Below are positions 51,701 to 58,834 of a stretch of 64,000 nt of DNA, one piece after another. The translations under genes and the position numbers were made by a program. The notes below the pieces were generated by a model. The model made no database searches and was not told where the DNA came from. It saw nothing but the letters and a program-made list of their open reading frames with translations. Source of the DNA: Ophioderma brevispina (Eukaryota; Echinodermata; Ophiuroidea; Amphilepidida; Ophiodermatidae); the NCBI GenBank assembly GCA_023653785.1, contig JAMKCH010035985.1, forward strand, positions 1 to 64,000, written 5' to 3'. The number at the start of each line of letters is the position of its first letter. Position 1 is the stretch's first letter.

Positions 51701-54700
51701 TGTGGCACTGCCATTTTTAACACTTGCGGAAAGGGTATATCAGGTATTCAAGACATTTCCTTCACGAAGCTTGCGTACATTTTCACGTTGCACGTTAAAA
51801 CATAATACATGTAAAAAAAATAAAAAAAATTATGACAAAACAATGTACATTTTCTCTTCTGTTACTCTTAAATGAAAATTAGCCTAAAAAAGGTCACCAA
51901 TTTAACTTTAAAAATGGCGCAAAAGACATGGGGGTCATTTCCGGCTACCCCAAAACTTGCAGAGTAATCATTAAAATTCCAATGTACCAAAATCTCAACA
52001 CCGAAGAAAAATTGAGTCGGTGTACCACATGAAATGTCGCAGTATTGCTTGGGGGCGGGTCCATGGTACTCAAGATAACAAGATTTGCTTTTTGGCGATT
52101 TCTGAAACATATTTTCGAACTCTAATTTTGTTGTAATTGTGTACTTATCGATGCACTTCTTTCCATAAAAAAAATCTTGCCCGTTAATGAGATAATTAGC
52201 TTGGGTCCCTAGGAATCCCCTCCCCTTAGGCACCAATGGGAGTGTGAATTTAAAAATATAAATTAGCAAACCCGTTCCCAGAAATATTTTTCTGCTTATG
52301 TATCAGAAACAAATCAACCCTTTATGTGCTGAAAAGAAGCAATTTCATCATCGAGCGACTGTGCGCCATTGTTGTACAAACCTACACTGTTAGAACACTG
52401 TTTCAAATTTTGCTGTTTAAAAAGAGGGTTGTTTAAAGTGCTGTTGTTTAAGTTTTAAACAACGTTGTTTAAGTTTTAAACAACATTGTTTAGTTTGTTG
52501 TTATAACATGTTGTCTTAAACAAGGTTGTATAAGTTTTAAACAACTCGCAATCTTTAACCAACTGCCGTTTACCCTGGGCATCGCTCAACCTTGTTTAAA
52601 AGTCAAATTAAACAACTTGTTTAAAAAATTTAAACAACTGATGCTTAAACTTTTAAACAAGTTGTTTAATTTTTAAACAAGTTGCTTAATTTTTAAACAA
52701 GGTTGAGCGATGACCAGGGTAAACAGTGTTTGTTTAAATTTTAAACAACTTGATTAATTTTGTTCTAACAGTGTATGTCAAATACATGTCCTATACACTG
52801 TTAAAAATGTTCCTAATTTTACCAGACTTTACCTTTTAAATTACGGTGAACCCCAATTATTCAATAATCTTCACGCTTTATTACCTATACCTAACATAAA
52901 TTACAATTTGGAAGCAGAAAAAATATAAATAAACAGTAGCTAGAAAATAATACTACACATTTATACGCTGACCGTTATTATATTTCCAGTAATATTACGG
53001 TTTTTTTTGTAACTTACTTGTTTTTAATGTATATAAGAATATGAACTATGAAAATCGTTTTACCTATAAAAAGTGTTAAATAACGTCGTAAGTAACGTTA
53101 TTAAAAAATGCAAAATACTTATTTTCCTTATCATTTTTAAAAAGAGTTTAAAAAACTCTTGTAGAACTCTATTCTTCCTTTTTGTAATATATTTAGTTTA
53201 ATTTGAAAACAAGTAGTACACATGTTAGCATCTGCTATCAGTAAAGTCATGTAGTGTAGTGGATAAGGTTTAGGACTTGGAATCTTAAGACCCTGGTTCG
53301 AATCTATGTAAGGTACATGTATTTACATAAGTTTACTCATATGATAATTAAGTAATTGGTGACATTAGAATGTGTACATTACCAAATAAAACAAAGTGTA
53401 TAAACTGGTTTAAATTGCTATTTCTTCACGTTTTCCCTTTGTTTATTGCCTTTTTTCTCAAAATTGTTTGCCTGAAATATAATTTTTTTACACCCACGTG
53501 GTAACGTATAAATACAACGTTTGTATGATGCCATAGCTACACCGTGAAAATTTGGTCAGCGGATTGTAATAACGTTTTAATTCTTAATATTGTTTAAACA
53601 AGTCAAAAACCAACAATAACGTTGAAGCTGAGATTTTACGCCGTTATTTTACGTTCGCTGCAATGGTTTCGTATTTTTACGGCTCCGGTTATTTTACGTT
53701 CTGCACGTTGTGAGTCCCAGCTGCCAGTCAAATCCCTGGGGTTTTTTTTTACAGGTTTATTTTTAACAGTGTAGTTACTGCCCCCACAAAAAATACAAGA
53801 ACGTACAAAATTATAATGTTTGTCCTAAATATATGTAAATTGGTCCTTCTAGAGTAGAGATATAAGCATCAAAATGATTTACAAAGTGTATGATGTGGAA
53901 GCAGGGTCTTGGAAACATTATATTACATTTTGAGCGATTTGTACGCATTTTGAAAACAATGATTTGCCCCTAATTTCCAGACGATAAACCGGAACTTATA
54001 CTGCACCTTTGGCCTCGTCTTATGACCCCTGGGCACATGTGGTCCAGTGGATCAGCGCTCGGCCCGCATGCCAAAGGTTGTGGGTTCGAGCCCCGCTGGG
54101 GCCAATGTGTTGCGCCCTTGAGTAAGGCGCTTTACCTCAATTACTCCTCTCTACCCAGGTGTATAAATGGGTACCGGCATTATTCAATGCTGGGAAGGTA
54201 ACAGACTCGCTGTAAATGAGGTGTGGCGATCCCACTACAGCAACATTATATGGTGGAGTCTGGCCCAATCGCTTCGAAAGAGATATGGGCACTCCGTTCC
54301 TGTGTACACAGGTCCGTCTCCTTTACCTTTACCTTATGACCCCTCAAAAGTGGTATGAGTTTTATTTGAAAATTCCCTCGAGAAAGTGGTTTCTTTTGGG
54401 GGTTCCATGGAATCCCCTAAGGCACCAACGTGAGTGAAAACACCTCAGGCACTTAACATGCTTAAGTGGTGAACTAAAAAGATTTACTCACTATTTCTAA
54501 TTTACACAGCCTAGCAAGCAAAATGGCCGATCAATGAAGAAAAGGGCGCAGGACTTCCTCCTTAAATGGTCATTTTTCGGTGCCCGTGTAATGCACAACT
54601 TGACTCTTAATAACGCACAAAGTTTTGGTGAGTTACAAGAACGGAATTGTCTTTTCACAATGTATGTGTTTAAATATAGAACAATTGTATGAGCATGTAA

Positions 54701-57700
54701 TTACGTGTGAATGACTGTTTTTCATCACTCTCGTTATAATCGTCTTCGTTATTGGCACTGCTGGAGTTGTTTTATGGCTATAAACATCACCAACTTGAGC
54801 ACCATCTGATATAAAACTTACACTTTATTTTACCAGCTTCTTTTCATCTTATTCGGATGCTTCTGGACGAATATATTCTTTTAGCTGTTGAGAGTCAGTT
54901 TAATAACGAGAAAGAAAATGAGCTGCAAAACAAACTGGACAAGCATTGCAAAGGACAAGGTAAGCGAATACACATTTGCCATGTTTCAAAACCATAGAAT
55001 GTTTTAGAAGAAACAAAGCATTGGTCCTATATATTTTTATACTTTGTGAAGTATTAAACAGGTATCATTTTTTGTTGTGGGTTTTTCAATTCATTTTTCC
55101 AACATTTGCAATATTTTTTTAAGATAGAGACGTTCTAAAGATATTTTATAAGCCAAATTGAAAATGCAGGCAAAGTTGGAAATGCTTGTTGATTTTGTCA
55201 AAGGTTTAACCATTATTCGCATCGAATAATTGGATTAATAATTTAGTAATTAGAACAAAAAGTTCGTAACTGCGTCGATTAGTCCAAGTGTGGCATAAAA
55301 AATCTTGACTGTGGCTTTTGGCTGCATTTTTTTTTTCAGCTTTTCTCCATAAATATAGAGAAGACAAAAGAAATTCCCTGAAATAGATCCTCAGTGGTGG
55401 TGTACCGATTTGTTTTTGTTAAGCTAATTTTCATAGCTTAAAACTAGAAACGTACTATATTTCTTTCTCTATTTTTAGTCGACAATCATCACCACCATCA
55501 AAGACCTTTGTCAAACCAGCCAGGGACATGTTTTCTTGCTAATCGGAACTCTAGTCTTCTAAAGCAGCAAGGCAAAAATGCGGACTCATCCTTAATTAAA
55601 CGAGAAGACTACTATGACCGTTTTACAGTAGCTGGATACGGTGGCCACCCCATGGTGGCTAACGGAGATCGAGAACACTACCCAATGGCAAACCACCAAT
55701 TTGCCACTCAGACGTCCACAATGACGCAGCACAATGGTACTCGAGGAAATTCAATGATGTTAACTCCGCCAATTTCTCCAATAGTTGTCAACCCACTTAG
55801 AAATCACACCATGAACCAAAGTCACCGTATTGGTTTGACGTCAGTGGAGGGAACGAATCGTCAATCATTAGTGCATCAATCTAGCGGGCATCATGGTTCT
55901 TATCCCTACTTGACGCACATGGGACAAACCACAGATTCGTACCCGCCACATACAAGACAGTATCTTGGTGGATATCAAAGTTCCAGCTGTTATCCGCCAC
56001 CAATGTTTCGTTCCTCGTATAATACGTCGCCGTTTGCGAAGTCTGATTCGGACGTCACGCCTTATTCTTTTTCGGATGAACAGTACCGGGAGAATAGCTA
56101 CTATAACAGTTGTGCGATGAATTCGAACCATGATGGCGGAGTGATTCAAACAACTGTCGGTCACAACAGAAGTGCGTTTAATGTGGCCCCATCCACGTAT
56201 GGATTTACCAATGGATATCAAAATGGAGGTATGTTCCCTTAAATTGTTTTGCATGGGGAATATATTGAAAAGATCCAATAGGGTAAGAAGATTTGGTGCA
56301 AAAATAAATTCCCTAATTTACTCTTGGAAGAGAATTGTTTTTATTGGCGACACACATTTTGAATGAAGTTGATATTCACAAGTTTGTGGGGCCAAAATAA
56401 TTTGTTTTGTATTGATTCGAATTTCTTGTGAAATTGTTTTCAGCACTATGATATCCGGTAATGATTAATCATTGTAAGCACGTTGATTGTTTTGACCATA
56501 TTTCTAAAACAAAAATTATATTCCAAGCAGATCAATGGCATTAGCAATCAAACTAAGGCCTATTAATACTCAAAATCCCACACTGATTTAACATACAACA
56601 TTGAATAGCAAGCAGTTGGTATGCTTGAATTAGCTCAGGATACTGTTGGGTCTTTTGGAGCAATTCCGCGACCGTTTAGAGCAGAGCATCATTTCTCAGA
56701 GGATTTGTCTATGAAGGTGCCTCTCTTTGAAAGTGTGGGCGCCAGGAGGGGGATAATTCTTAATACAGGGGTAAAAAATGAAAAAATGCTTTGATTGCTG
56801 ATAAAAGCTAACCAAAGTGTTCGCCTTGTTACAAGAATTAAAATAAGGTATAATTATAAGGTATAACGTATGGTTATGGAGGTATAAGACAAAAATCGTC
56901 AAATGTCAAAGGTCATCACCAACATGAAGTTTATAGCGCCTACGTGTATATAATAGGCCCAAGATGGTAAAAGTAAAACAGATATAGTTTGGCCTCTTGA
57001 GTGTAGTGACTTCGGTGGATCAAAATACGGTTTTCCTAAGCAGTGGACTGTGTCCTACAAGTTTGGAAGTCTCGCGGTCGCTTGAGAATTTACGAGAAAG
57101 GAACAGAGTACATGCGTTTTTTATAAAGCATTTGAGTGACATGATCATATGGGTTGTCAGTAGTTCGTCACAGCAGCCATCTTGTAGGTACAAGTATCCG
57201 CTTCTTAAACGTACAGGCATCATATCGCAGCCTCCAAGATTTCTTTAGTTCGCGTCAAAACAATCAAATGGTCAGATACCATTCCAGTTGAACAAAGAGT
57301 ACAAATCCTTTTAAAACACTTTGTTGTATAGTCAATGACTTGAAAATGTCCATACCTACAGGAGTAAGGATTCAAGTAATGCTCCTGGACAGTGATTACA
57401 TCACCATGCAATGATCGAAAAAAAAATCGACTTTCAGAGGTGAGGGGTGGCCTCAACCAACCGTCAGCTGATCAGCGGTTCGTGGCGTTTTGGACCCGTA
57501 TTTTATGTTTTAAACAATAGACCGGACCGTAAACCGGCCAACAACCGGGGGTATTTTTGGAGCCACCTCTAAGCCAATAATGCACAATTGATCGCATCTT
57601 TACTTGTGTTTTTCATTGTCTTCTACAAAGTTTCTGGAACATGGGGATGTAAATCTAAATGAGAGATTCTATGTAATAACAAATCTCAATTCTCTATCAG

Positions 57701-58405
57701 TTATTTTGCTCGGATCGTACGCCCACCAACAATGACTCAGCAGAGAGAGGCCGGCCAGCCAGCAGAAACGTTTCCGTATAAGCTCAGGCAGAAGCCCAAA
57801 GAATGCACACGATGTGAGGGTCGACAACATAGATACAATGAGACGAACGATCCACTAATATAGGTTTAGGAGGATCACAAAGAAAAGCTAACGACTGTTA
57901 AGTGAAGTGAAAGGCCTGTAAATTGCCAGAGTCCATCCGGTAAATTTAGGAAAATCGTTGCTTATGGTTTTACATGTACTACGTGATTGTAAATGATTTA
58001 AGATAAAGTTTAAATAAATAACGCAGCGATAGTTAAGCAAAAGTGCTTCTGTGAGAAGGGCGGTGAAACGGGAATTTAATCAGATTATACTTTTATTACA
58101 ATAGTATTTTGTGTTAATGGAAATGAAGCTTAATTTACTTTTCATGTATACTTTCAGTTCATCAACACCATGTCGGTCACAACCAATCCACAGGGCGTCC
58201 AAGAAACGAGTACAACCGTGTTCCCGAAAGGGATGTTTTATATAGCGACGAAGCACACCTACACCCACCAATATCACAGGGCCAACATTTGTCACCAAAT
58301 GAGTCGACTGAAACACCGCCAATTACTGCAGCCATATCCCACCTTGTAAACAATGATTATGGCCCACCTCTTCCACCAATCACCACAGTTTTCAACATGG
58401 AATAA
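21580..58405 (+). CDS. RFX6: RFX6-like winged-helix transcription factor (spliced gene span)
   Basis: This is the full span of a multi-exon gene of the RFX family. RFX proteins bind X-box DNA as dimers in the nucleus; vertebrate RFX6 acts in endocrine pancreas and gut development (family knowledge). The exons found in order encode an acidic N-terminal stretch, the RFX DNA-binding domain, the extended dimerisation region and a C-terminal tail. The tail carries CFLANRN, LTPPISP and a terminal LPPITTVF, which match RFX6 rather than RFX1-3 or RFX5/7. In an invertebrate the gene may represent the joint RFX4/6 lineage. Introns follow GT-AG and one reaches about 8.4 kb. Several exons need small frame corrections (see the exon entries). 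No promoter was recognised. The family call is firm; the 5' end and the pseudogene question are not settled. Confidence 0.93.
22273..22443. repeat. 171-bp foldback element in intron 1
   Basis: The ends ATTTAAACCATTGCTA and TAGCAATGGTTTAAAT are inverted copies. The centre is a strong hairpin with arms TCTGCACGAATCTA and TAGATTCGTGCAGGA around 22,335-22,380. Confidence 0.8.
22755..22965 (+). repeat. Two direct copies of a ~145-bp unit
   Basis: Both copies contain AATCGAGCAAG and ATAGTAGGCCTATACAAGT (near 22,764-22,805 and 22,909-22,950). Confidence 0.6.
23930..24746 (+). repeat. Four tandem copies of a ~209-bp unit
   Basis: Units start near 23,930, 24,139, 24,348 and 24,552 with CTTGTCCCGTATAGC-like sequence. 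Each carries AATCAACTCCCCGCAA, GCTTTCGAAGA and ATATCCATTGGGTAG. The copies differ by many one-base indels and substitutions. It lies in an intron of the RFX6-like gene. Confidence 0.88.
25720..26015 (+). repeat. Degenerate short repeats (GTATACAAA / TTGTACGAATT)
   Basis: Variants of TTGTACGAAT and TATACAAA recur at irregular spacing of about 25-40 bp. No clear unit length could be set. Confidence 0.45.
26198..26319 (+). repeat. MITE copy D, ATAGTCCGGGCTC family
   Basis: Begins ATAGTCGGCCGGACTC and ends ACCCCGACTAT. The core AGAATAGAGCCCTCG and GTTGACTCTTCACG is shared with copies B and C. It lies in an RFX6-like intron. Confidence 0.65.
26932..27148 (+). CDS. RFX6: RFX6-like exon: acidic stretch and start of DNA-binding domain
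   Basis: After an AG acceptor at 26,930-26,931 the exon encodes [12 protein letters not shown], an acidic run like the SSEEED segment before the DNA-binding domain in vertebrate RFX6. Its 3' end encodes [10 protein letters not shown] and [15 protein letters not shown], matching the VKDKKKQTQLTLQW sequence that opens the RFX domain. It ends in TG|GTAAGC, and the W codon is completed by the first base of the next exon. The acidic 5' part and the 3' part are in different frames, so at least one indel lies around 26,980-27,080. The acceptor is weakly defined because its pyrimidine tract is short. Confidence 0.8.
27274..28233 (-). mobile_element. TIR element with CACTG-type ends, copy 1
   Basis: About 960 bp, bounded by TACGCTGTTCAAAATA and TTTTTAACAGTGTA. 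Its reverse complement aligns along the whole length with 52,794-53,773. The ends, flanked by TA, resemble CACTA/Mirage-type (CMC) transposons. No coding capacity is seen, so it is a non-autonomous element. Confidence 0.88.
27722..27781 (-). other. tRNA-like segment inside TIR element copy 1
   Basis: The minus strand reads TAGTGTAGTGGATAAGG (A-box-like) and CCTGGTTCGAATC (B-box-like), about 35 bp apart. The same segment is in copy 2 (53,248-53,306), so it is part of the element. Function as a tRNA is doubtful. Confidence 0.55.
29481..30295. repeat. TIR element built from GAGTGCAACAAAGTCGTA repeats
   Basis: The 815-bp block starts GAGTGCAACAAAGTGGTA and ends TTACGACTTAATGCACTC, inverted versions of one motif. 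The motif recurs inside at 29,695, 29,757, 29,901, 30,078 and about 30,140. Inverted copies lie near 29,735 and 30,105. Two internal halves (about 29,690 and 30,072) look like a ~382-bp duplication. Confidence 0.75.
30316..30609. repeat. TTAA-flanked MITE
   Basis: TTAA at both ends (30,316-30,319 and 30,606-30,609) flanks 15-bp inverted repeats AGGTCCCAGGAAATG and CATTTCCTAGGACCT with one mismatch. Further inverted pairs such as CTATTGATTTTCAG lie inside. The TTAA target suggests piggyBac- or Kolobok-type mobilisation. Confidence 0.8.
31758..31862. repeat. Inverted repeat
   Basis: CTTTCCACCCCAAGAACCA and TGGTTCTTGGGGTGGAAAG form near-perfect 19-bp arms around an 65-bp loop. Confidence 0.65.
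33385..33615 (+). repeat. Polypyrimidine-rich tract
   Basis: About 230 bp dominated by C and T (CCTCCT, CTCTCTC, CCCTCCCCCC). It lies 300 bp upstream of the DNA-binding-domain exon at 33,917. Apparent open frames here are low-complexity artefacts. Confidence 0.7.
33917..34037 (+). CDS. RFX6: RFX6-like exon: first half of RFX DNA-binding domain
   Basis: The exon completes the W codon and continues LEE, then [25 protein letters not shown] and PACAATV. These match vertebrate RFX6 NYIVCEGVCLPRCIL, AHYLDFCRKEK and PACAATFGK in order. They lie in different frames: one base is missing near 33,927 (AAT read as AT), further shifts flank AHYL near 33,970-33,990, and another precedes PACAAT near 34,010. 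The acceptor (TTTTGTAG) and donor (GCAAG|GTAAGA) are good. High residue identity on both sides of each break argues for recent or artefactual indels. Read literally, the frame stops inside the DNA-binding domain. Confidence 0.85.
34612..34677 (+). CDS. RFX6: RFX6-like exon: DNA-recognition part of RFX domain
   Basis: This short exon encodes IRQKF, then in a shifted frame [10 protein letters not shown], then HSK. It matches [21 protein letters not shown], the DNA-contacting part of the RFX domain. The frame changes at the TTC/CCG junction near 34,632 and again near the 3' end, around 34,660-34,670. The donor AAA|GTAAGT splits the K codon, which is completed by the first base of the next exon at 36,153. 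Confidence 0.83.
35655..36035. repeat. A-rich low-complexity patches
   Basis: Runs of A with scattered C at 35,660-35,690 and 35,950-36,035. Confidence 0.7.
36153..36230 (+). CDS. RFX6: RFX6-like exon: end of RFX DNA-binding domain
   Basis: The exon reads cleanly. One base completes K, then [20 protein letters not shown] and GKGLTR follow, almost identical to vertebrate RFX6 ([26 protein letters not shown]). This is the C-terminal part of the winged-helix domain, including the YYGIG signature. The acceptor is TTGTTCTTAG and the donor AG|GTAAGA. The phase agrees with the 34,677 donor and the 36,919 acceptor. Confidence 0.96.
36919..36946 (+). CDS. RFX6: RFX6-like 28-bp microexon
   Basis: This 28-bp exon completes R and encodes FSGARLNNE, matching FSGSKLKNE of RFX6. 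The acceptor is TTTTTGGTAG and the donor GAG|GTAAGT. It leaves phase 0, and the next exon starts with GGA GGT, giving the G-G that follows in RFX6. The intron after it is about 8.4 kb, the longest in the gene. Confidence 0.93.
37277..37340 (-). mobile_element. Short LINE/SINE 3' tail fragment
   Basis: The minus strand has GGCGCTATACAAATGTC followed by an ATT microsatellite, the same 3' end type as LINE E and LINE F. Confidence 0.5.
37345..43600. other. Intron of the RFX6-like gene, no other gene recognised
   Basis: Central part of the 8.4-kb intron. A degenerate CATA-type microsatellite is at 40,088-40,145. Short open frames are scattered and show no domain. Confidence 0.5.
43640..43735 (-). 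other. tRNA-like sequence, probably SINE-derived
   Basis: The minus strand carries CCTTAGCCACTTGCTGACC and GGTTTCGATTCCCGG, resembling A and B boxes. A convincing cloverleaf was not confirmed. Confidence 0.4.
44470..45070. repeat. Dispersed repeat related to ~59,950
   Basis: ATTGAACTACAACCTGCAGAT at about 44,855 recurs in inverted orientation near 59,969-59,989, next to GGTATAGTTT. Family and boundaries are unknown. Confidence 0.4.
45326..45429 (+). CDS. RFX6: RFX6-like exon with [11 protein letters not shown]
   Basis: The exon encodes GGSP, then KYSLASK, then [20 protein letters not shown] and TKK. This matches [22 protein letters not shown] of RFX6. Each of the two frame changes is repaired by one missing base: one just before KYSL (near 45,341) and one in an A-run before ACAGG (near 45,357). 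The two losses together explain the phase difference between the previous donor and the frame at the exon's end. A deletion in a homopolymer is typical of long-read sequencing error. The donor is AAAG|GTATTT. Confidence 0.88.
45544..45623 (+). CDS. RFX6: RFX6-like exon with [15 protein letters not shown]
   Basis: The exon encodes [18 protein letters not shown], nearly identical to [18 protein letters not shown] of RFX6, at the start of the dimerisation region. The literal frame then hits TAA at 45,598. With one base restored the exon ends in NQTQLFDE and joins the next exon in phase. Its length of 80 bp is one short of a multiple of three, consistent with that loss. The donor is GAG|GTAAGT. 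The junction with the previous exon is also out of phase by a small amount. Confidence 0.87.
46212..46255 (+). repeat. Solo end of the 51,102 TIR element family
   Basis: AAATTGAGGGCGCTC and TTATTGCTTTAAA match the right terminal repeat at 51,607-51,653. Confidence 0.6.
46597..46760 (+). CDS. RFX6: RFX6-like exon: conserved dimerisation region
   Basis: A clean 164-bp exon encoding [20 protein letters not shown] and onward to [20 protein letters not shown]. It matches RFX6 [20 protein letters not shown] and [11 protein letters not shown] closely. The acceptor is CATTTTCAG and the donor GAGGG|GTAAGC. Two trailing bases join the first base of the next exon to make G. A long minus-strand open frame overlaps the 3' end and is treated as incidental. 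Confidence 0.96.
46930..47255. other. GC-richer intronic block of unknown origin
   Basis: Open on both strands over about 300 bp and richer in GC than the flanking intron. It is bounded by AT-rich, simple-sequence DNA. It looks like an inserted repeat, but I recognise no family. Confidence 0.35.
47376..47535 (+). CDS. RFX6: RFX6-like exon: LLTDIRNF to FLHLAQ
   Basis: A clean 160-bp exon. It encodes [40 protein letters not shown] and [13 protein letters not shown]. This matches the RFX6 segment LLADIRNFAKNWEQW through [12 protein letters not shown]. The acceptor is TGCATACAG and the donor CAG|GTAGAG, leaving phase 0. Confidence 0.96.
48092..49795 (-). mobile_element. 5'-truncated CR1/L2-like LINE (LINE G) in an intron
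   Basis: The minus strand reads [10 protein letters not shown] near 49,730, then [20 protein letters not shown] at about 49,560-49,620 and [11 protein letters not shown] near 49,460. [20 protein letters not shown] is near 49,340, [14 protein letters not shown] RT catalytic sequence near 49,210, and [18 protein letters not shown] near 49,090. A C-terminal part with [17 protein letters not shown] is near 48,740. It ends with a poly-A tail, seen as a T-run at 48,092-48,115. Stops and frame changes make it inactive. Confidence 0.9.
49981..50121 (+). CDS. RFX6: RFX6-like exon: RPVLFDRQ to GSQALLT
   Basis: The exon encodes [16 protein letters not shown], then in a second frame SDIEKVDLS, then back in the first frame [17 protein letters not shown]. 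Together these match [33 protein letters not shown] of RFX6. The two shifts (near 50,030 and 50,063) compensate each other. Read literally there is a TAG at 50,038. The acceptor is CTCCTTTCAG. The donor AAT|GTTAGT is plausible, but it leaves a phase mismatch with the next exon. Confidence 0.85.
50289..50393 (+). repeat. MITE copy E, ATAGTCCGGGCTC family
   Basis: Runs from AAGTCCGCCGAACCCACATT to ATGGAGCCCGGACTT, with TTTATTCGCGTTGTCGTC inside. Confidence 0.7.
50470..50690 (+). mobile_element. tRNA-derived SINE-like element
   Basis: TGTAGCGGTCCATTGCTC (A-box-like) and GTCCCGGGTTCGATTCC (B box) are followed by a body without tRNA features. The 3' end is not clear. Confidence 0.6.
50878..50969 (+). 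CDS. RFX6: RFX6-like exon: [16 protein letters not shown]
   Basis: The exon encodes VLNEFK, then LLKSKPTVE, then [16 protein letters not shown] in successive frames. This matches [32 protein letters not shown] of RFX6. One extra or residual base lies near 50,896 and one base is missing near 50,922. The acceptor is CATTTTTAG and the donor AAG|GTTAGT, leaving phase 0, which fits the next exon. Confidence 0.85.
51102..51653. repeat. 552-bp TIR element with a central perfect palindrome
   Basis: Ends of about 50 bp are inverted copies: AATTAAAGCA, TTAGCACAT and GAGCGCCCCCAATTTT on the left match the right end at 51,603-51,653. Near the middle, around 51,460-51,488, is a perfect 28-bp palindrome centred on TATCGGGATCCCGATA. 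No coding capacity. Confidence 0.85.
52383..52775. repeat. 393-bp TIR element rich in GTTTAAAC-type palindromes
   Basis: The ends are TACACTGTTAGAACA and TGTTCTAACAGTGTA, perfectly inverted. The interior is packed with variants of TTGTTTAAATTTTAAACAA in both orientations. A longer inverted pair, CCTGGGCATCGCTCAACC and GGTTGAGCGATGACCAGG, is near 52,575 and 52,703. Terminal bases are shared with the neighbouring element at 52,794. Confidence 0.88.
52794..53773 (+). mobile_element. TIR element with CACTG-type ends, copy 2
   Basis: About 980 bp from TACACTGTTAAAAAT to ATTTTTAACAGTGTA. It is the reverse complement of 27,274-28,233 along its length. It carries the tRNA-like segment at 53,248-53,306 and sits 18 bp after the 393-bp element with similar ends. 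Confidence 0.9.
53248..53306 (+). other. tRNA-like segment inside TIR element copy 2
   Basis: TAGTGTAGTGGATAAGG and CCTGGTTCGAATC are A- and B-box-like. It is conserved with copy 1. Confidence 0.55.
54019..54344 (+). mobile_element. tRNA-derived SINE with 12-bp target-site duplication
   Basis: The element is flanked by CTTATGACCCCT at 54,019-54,030 and 54,333-54,344. The head carries TGGTCCAGTGGATCAGCGC (A box) and GTGGGTTCGAGCCCC (B box). The body has TTGCGCCCTTGAGTAAGGC and CCAGGTGTATAAATGGGTAC, typical of animal SINEs, and the tail is CTTTAC repeats. The intact duplication indicates a fairly recent insertion into the RFX6-like intron. Confidence 0.92.
54510..54627 (+). CDS. RFX6: RFX6-like exon: [15 protein letters not shown] to NNAQSF
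   Basis: A clean 118-bp exon. It encodes [20 protein letters not shown], then [19 protein letters not shown], almost identical to vertebrate RFX6. The acceptor is TTTACACAG and the donor TTTG|GTGAGT. One trailing base joins the next exon. Confidence 0.97.
54837..54959 (+). CDS. RFX6: RFX6-like exon: [18 protein letters not shown]
   Basis: A clean 123-bp exon. It encodes [18 protein letters not shown], then [20 protein letters not shown]. It matches RFX6 [20 protein letters not shown] and the charged helix after it, the end of the conserved dimerisation region. The acceptor is TTTTACCAG and the donor CAAG|GTAAGC. Confidence 0.97.
55479..56228 (+). CDS. RFX6: RFX6-like exon: long C-terminal tail
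   Basis: A 750-bp open exon and the longest clean coding stretch in the window. It opens with [17 protein letters not shown], then [12 protein letters not shown] (vertebrate RFX6: CFLANRNKGS). Further on come [11 protein letters not shown] (vertebrate LMTPPISPAM) and a tail rich in Ser, Asn, Tyr, His and Gln, which is probably disordered and regulatory. The acceptor is CTATTTTTAG and the donor GGAG|GTATGT. If the donor is not used, the frame ends four codons later with MFP and a stop. The uninterrupted frame supports a functional gene rather than an old pseudogene. Confidence 0.95.
57443..57570. repeat. Possible small MITE in the last intron
   Basis: GGGGTGGCCTCAA and TTTGGAGCCACCTC are imperfect inverted ends. 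The interior is GC-rich with CGGTT/AACCG pairs. Confidence 0.4.
58158..58405 (+). CDS. RFX6: RFX6-like terminal exon
   Basis: A 248-bp terminal coding exon in phase with the 56,228 donor. It opens with [15 protein letters not shown] and ends with [21 protein letters not shown] and stop TAA. The end resembles the extreme C-terminus of vertebrate RFX6 (SSLPPINTVFMG), a distinctive match. The acceptor is TATACTTTCAG. The stop codon is embedded in an AATAAA hexamer. Confidence 0.95.
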
Positions 58406-58834
58406 AGTGCTAAAAGGCACTGGCAGATCACAGAGAGACGGCTAGAGACCAGTTTAAACCGGTTTAACTTTATTTATGATTTCACGTGTTTTCAACAGAT
58501 AACAAAGAACCAAAAACAACGTGTTATATGAAGTAAAACCGATGAAAACACATCGTAGCATTCTTTATAAACCAATAGTAGTTAAATGAATTGTGCAAGA
58601 CACGTTACTAGACGCCTATAGTTTCATATTGACGAGAACGAAATGTTGGTATCCTTCCATGTAGAATTAATTCTAGTGAAGGAAGGCGTGTCCTCGTCCC
58701 GGTGCTTGTATACGAGTGTGTGAATTTTTGTTCTTTTTATCGATAAACCATAGTATCAACAAACACACAGCAACCTAATGAAAAAGCAACAAACAGAAAC
58801 AGACCAAATGAGACACGCAACATGGGACAATAAA
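58406..58834 (+). other. Probable 3' UTR of the RFX6-like gene
   Basis: Non-coding sequence after the stop codon. An imperfect hairpin (arms CCTTC/GAAGG around the palindrome TAGAATTAATTCTA) lies near 58,655-58,692. The first AATAAA after the one overlapping the stop is at 58,829-58,834. No transcript evidence is available, so the end is a guess. Confidence 0.4.

Noticed and set aside
55868..56278. 136-codon minus-strand open frame
   Set aside because: Shadow of the RFX6 C-terminal exon; Arg/Ile-rich composition is typical of an antisense reading.
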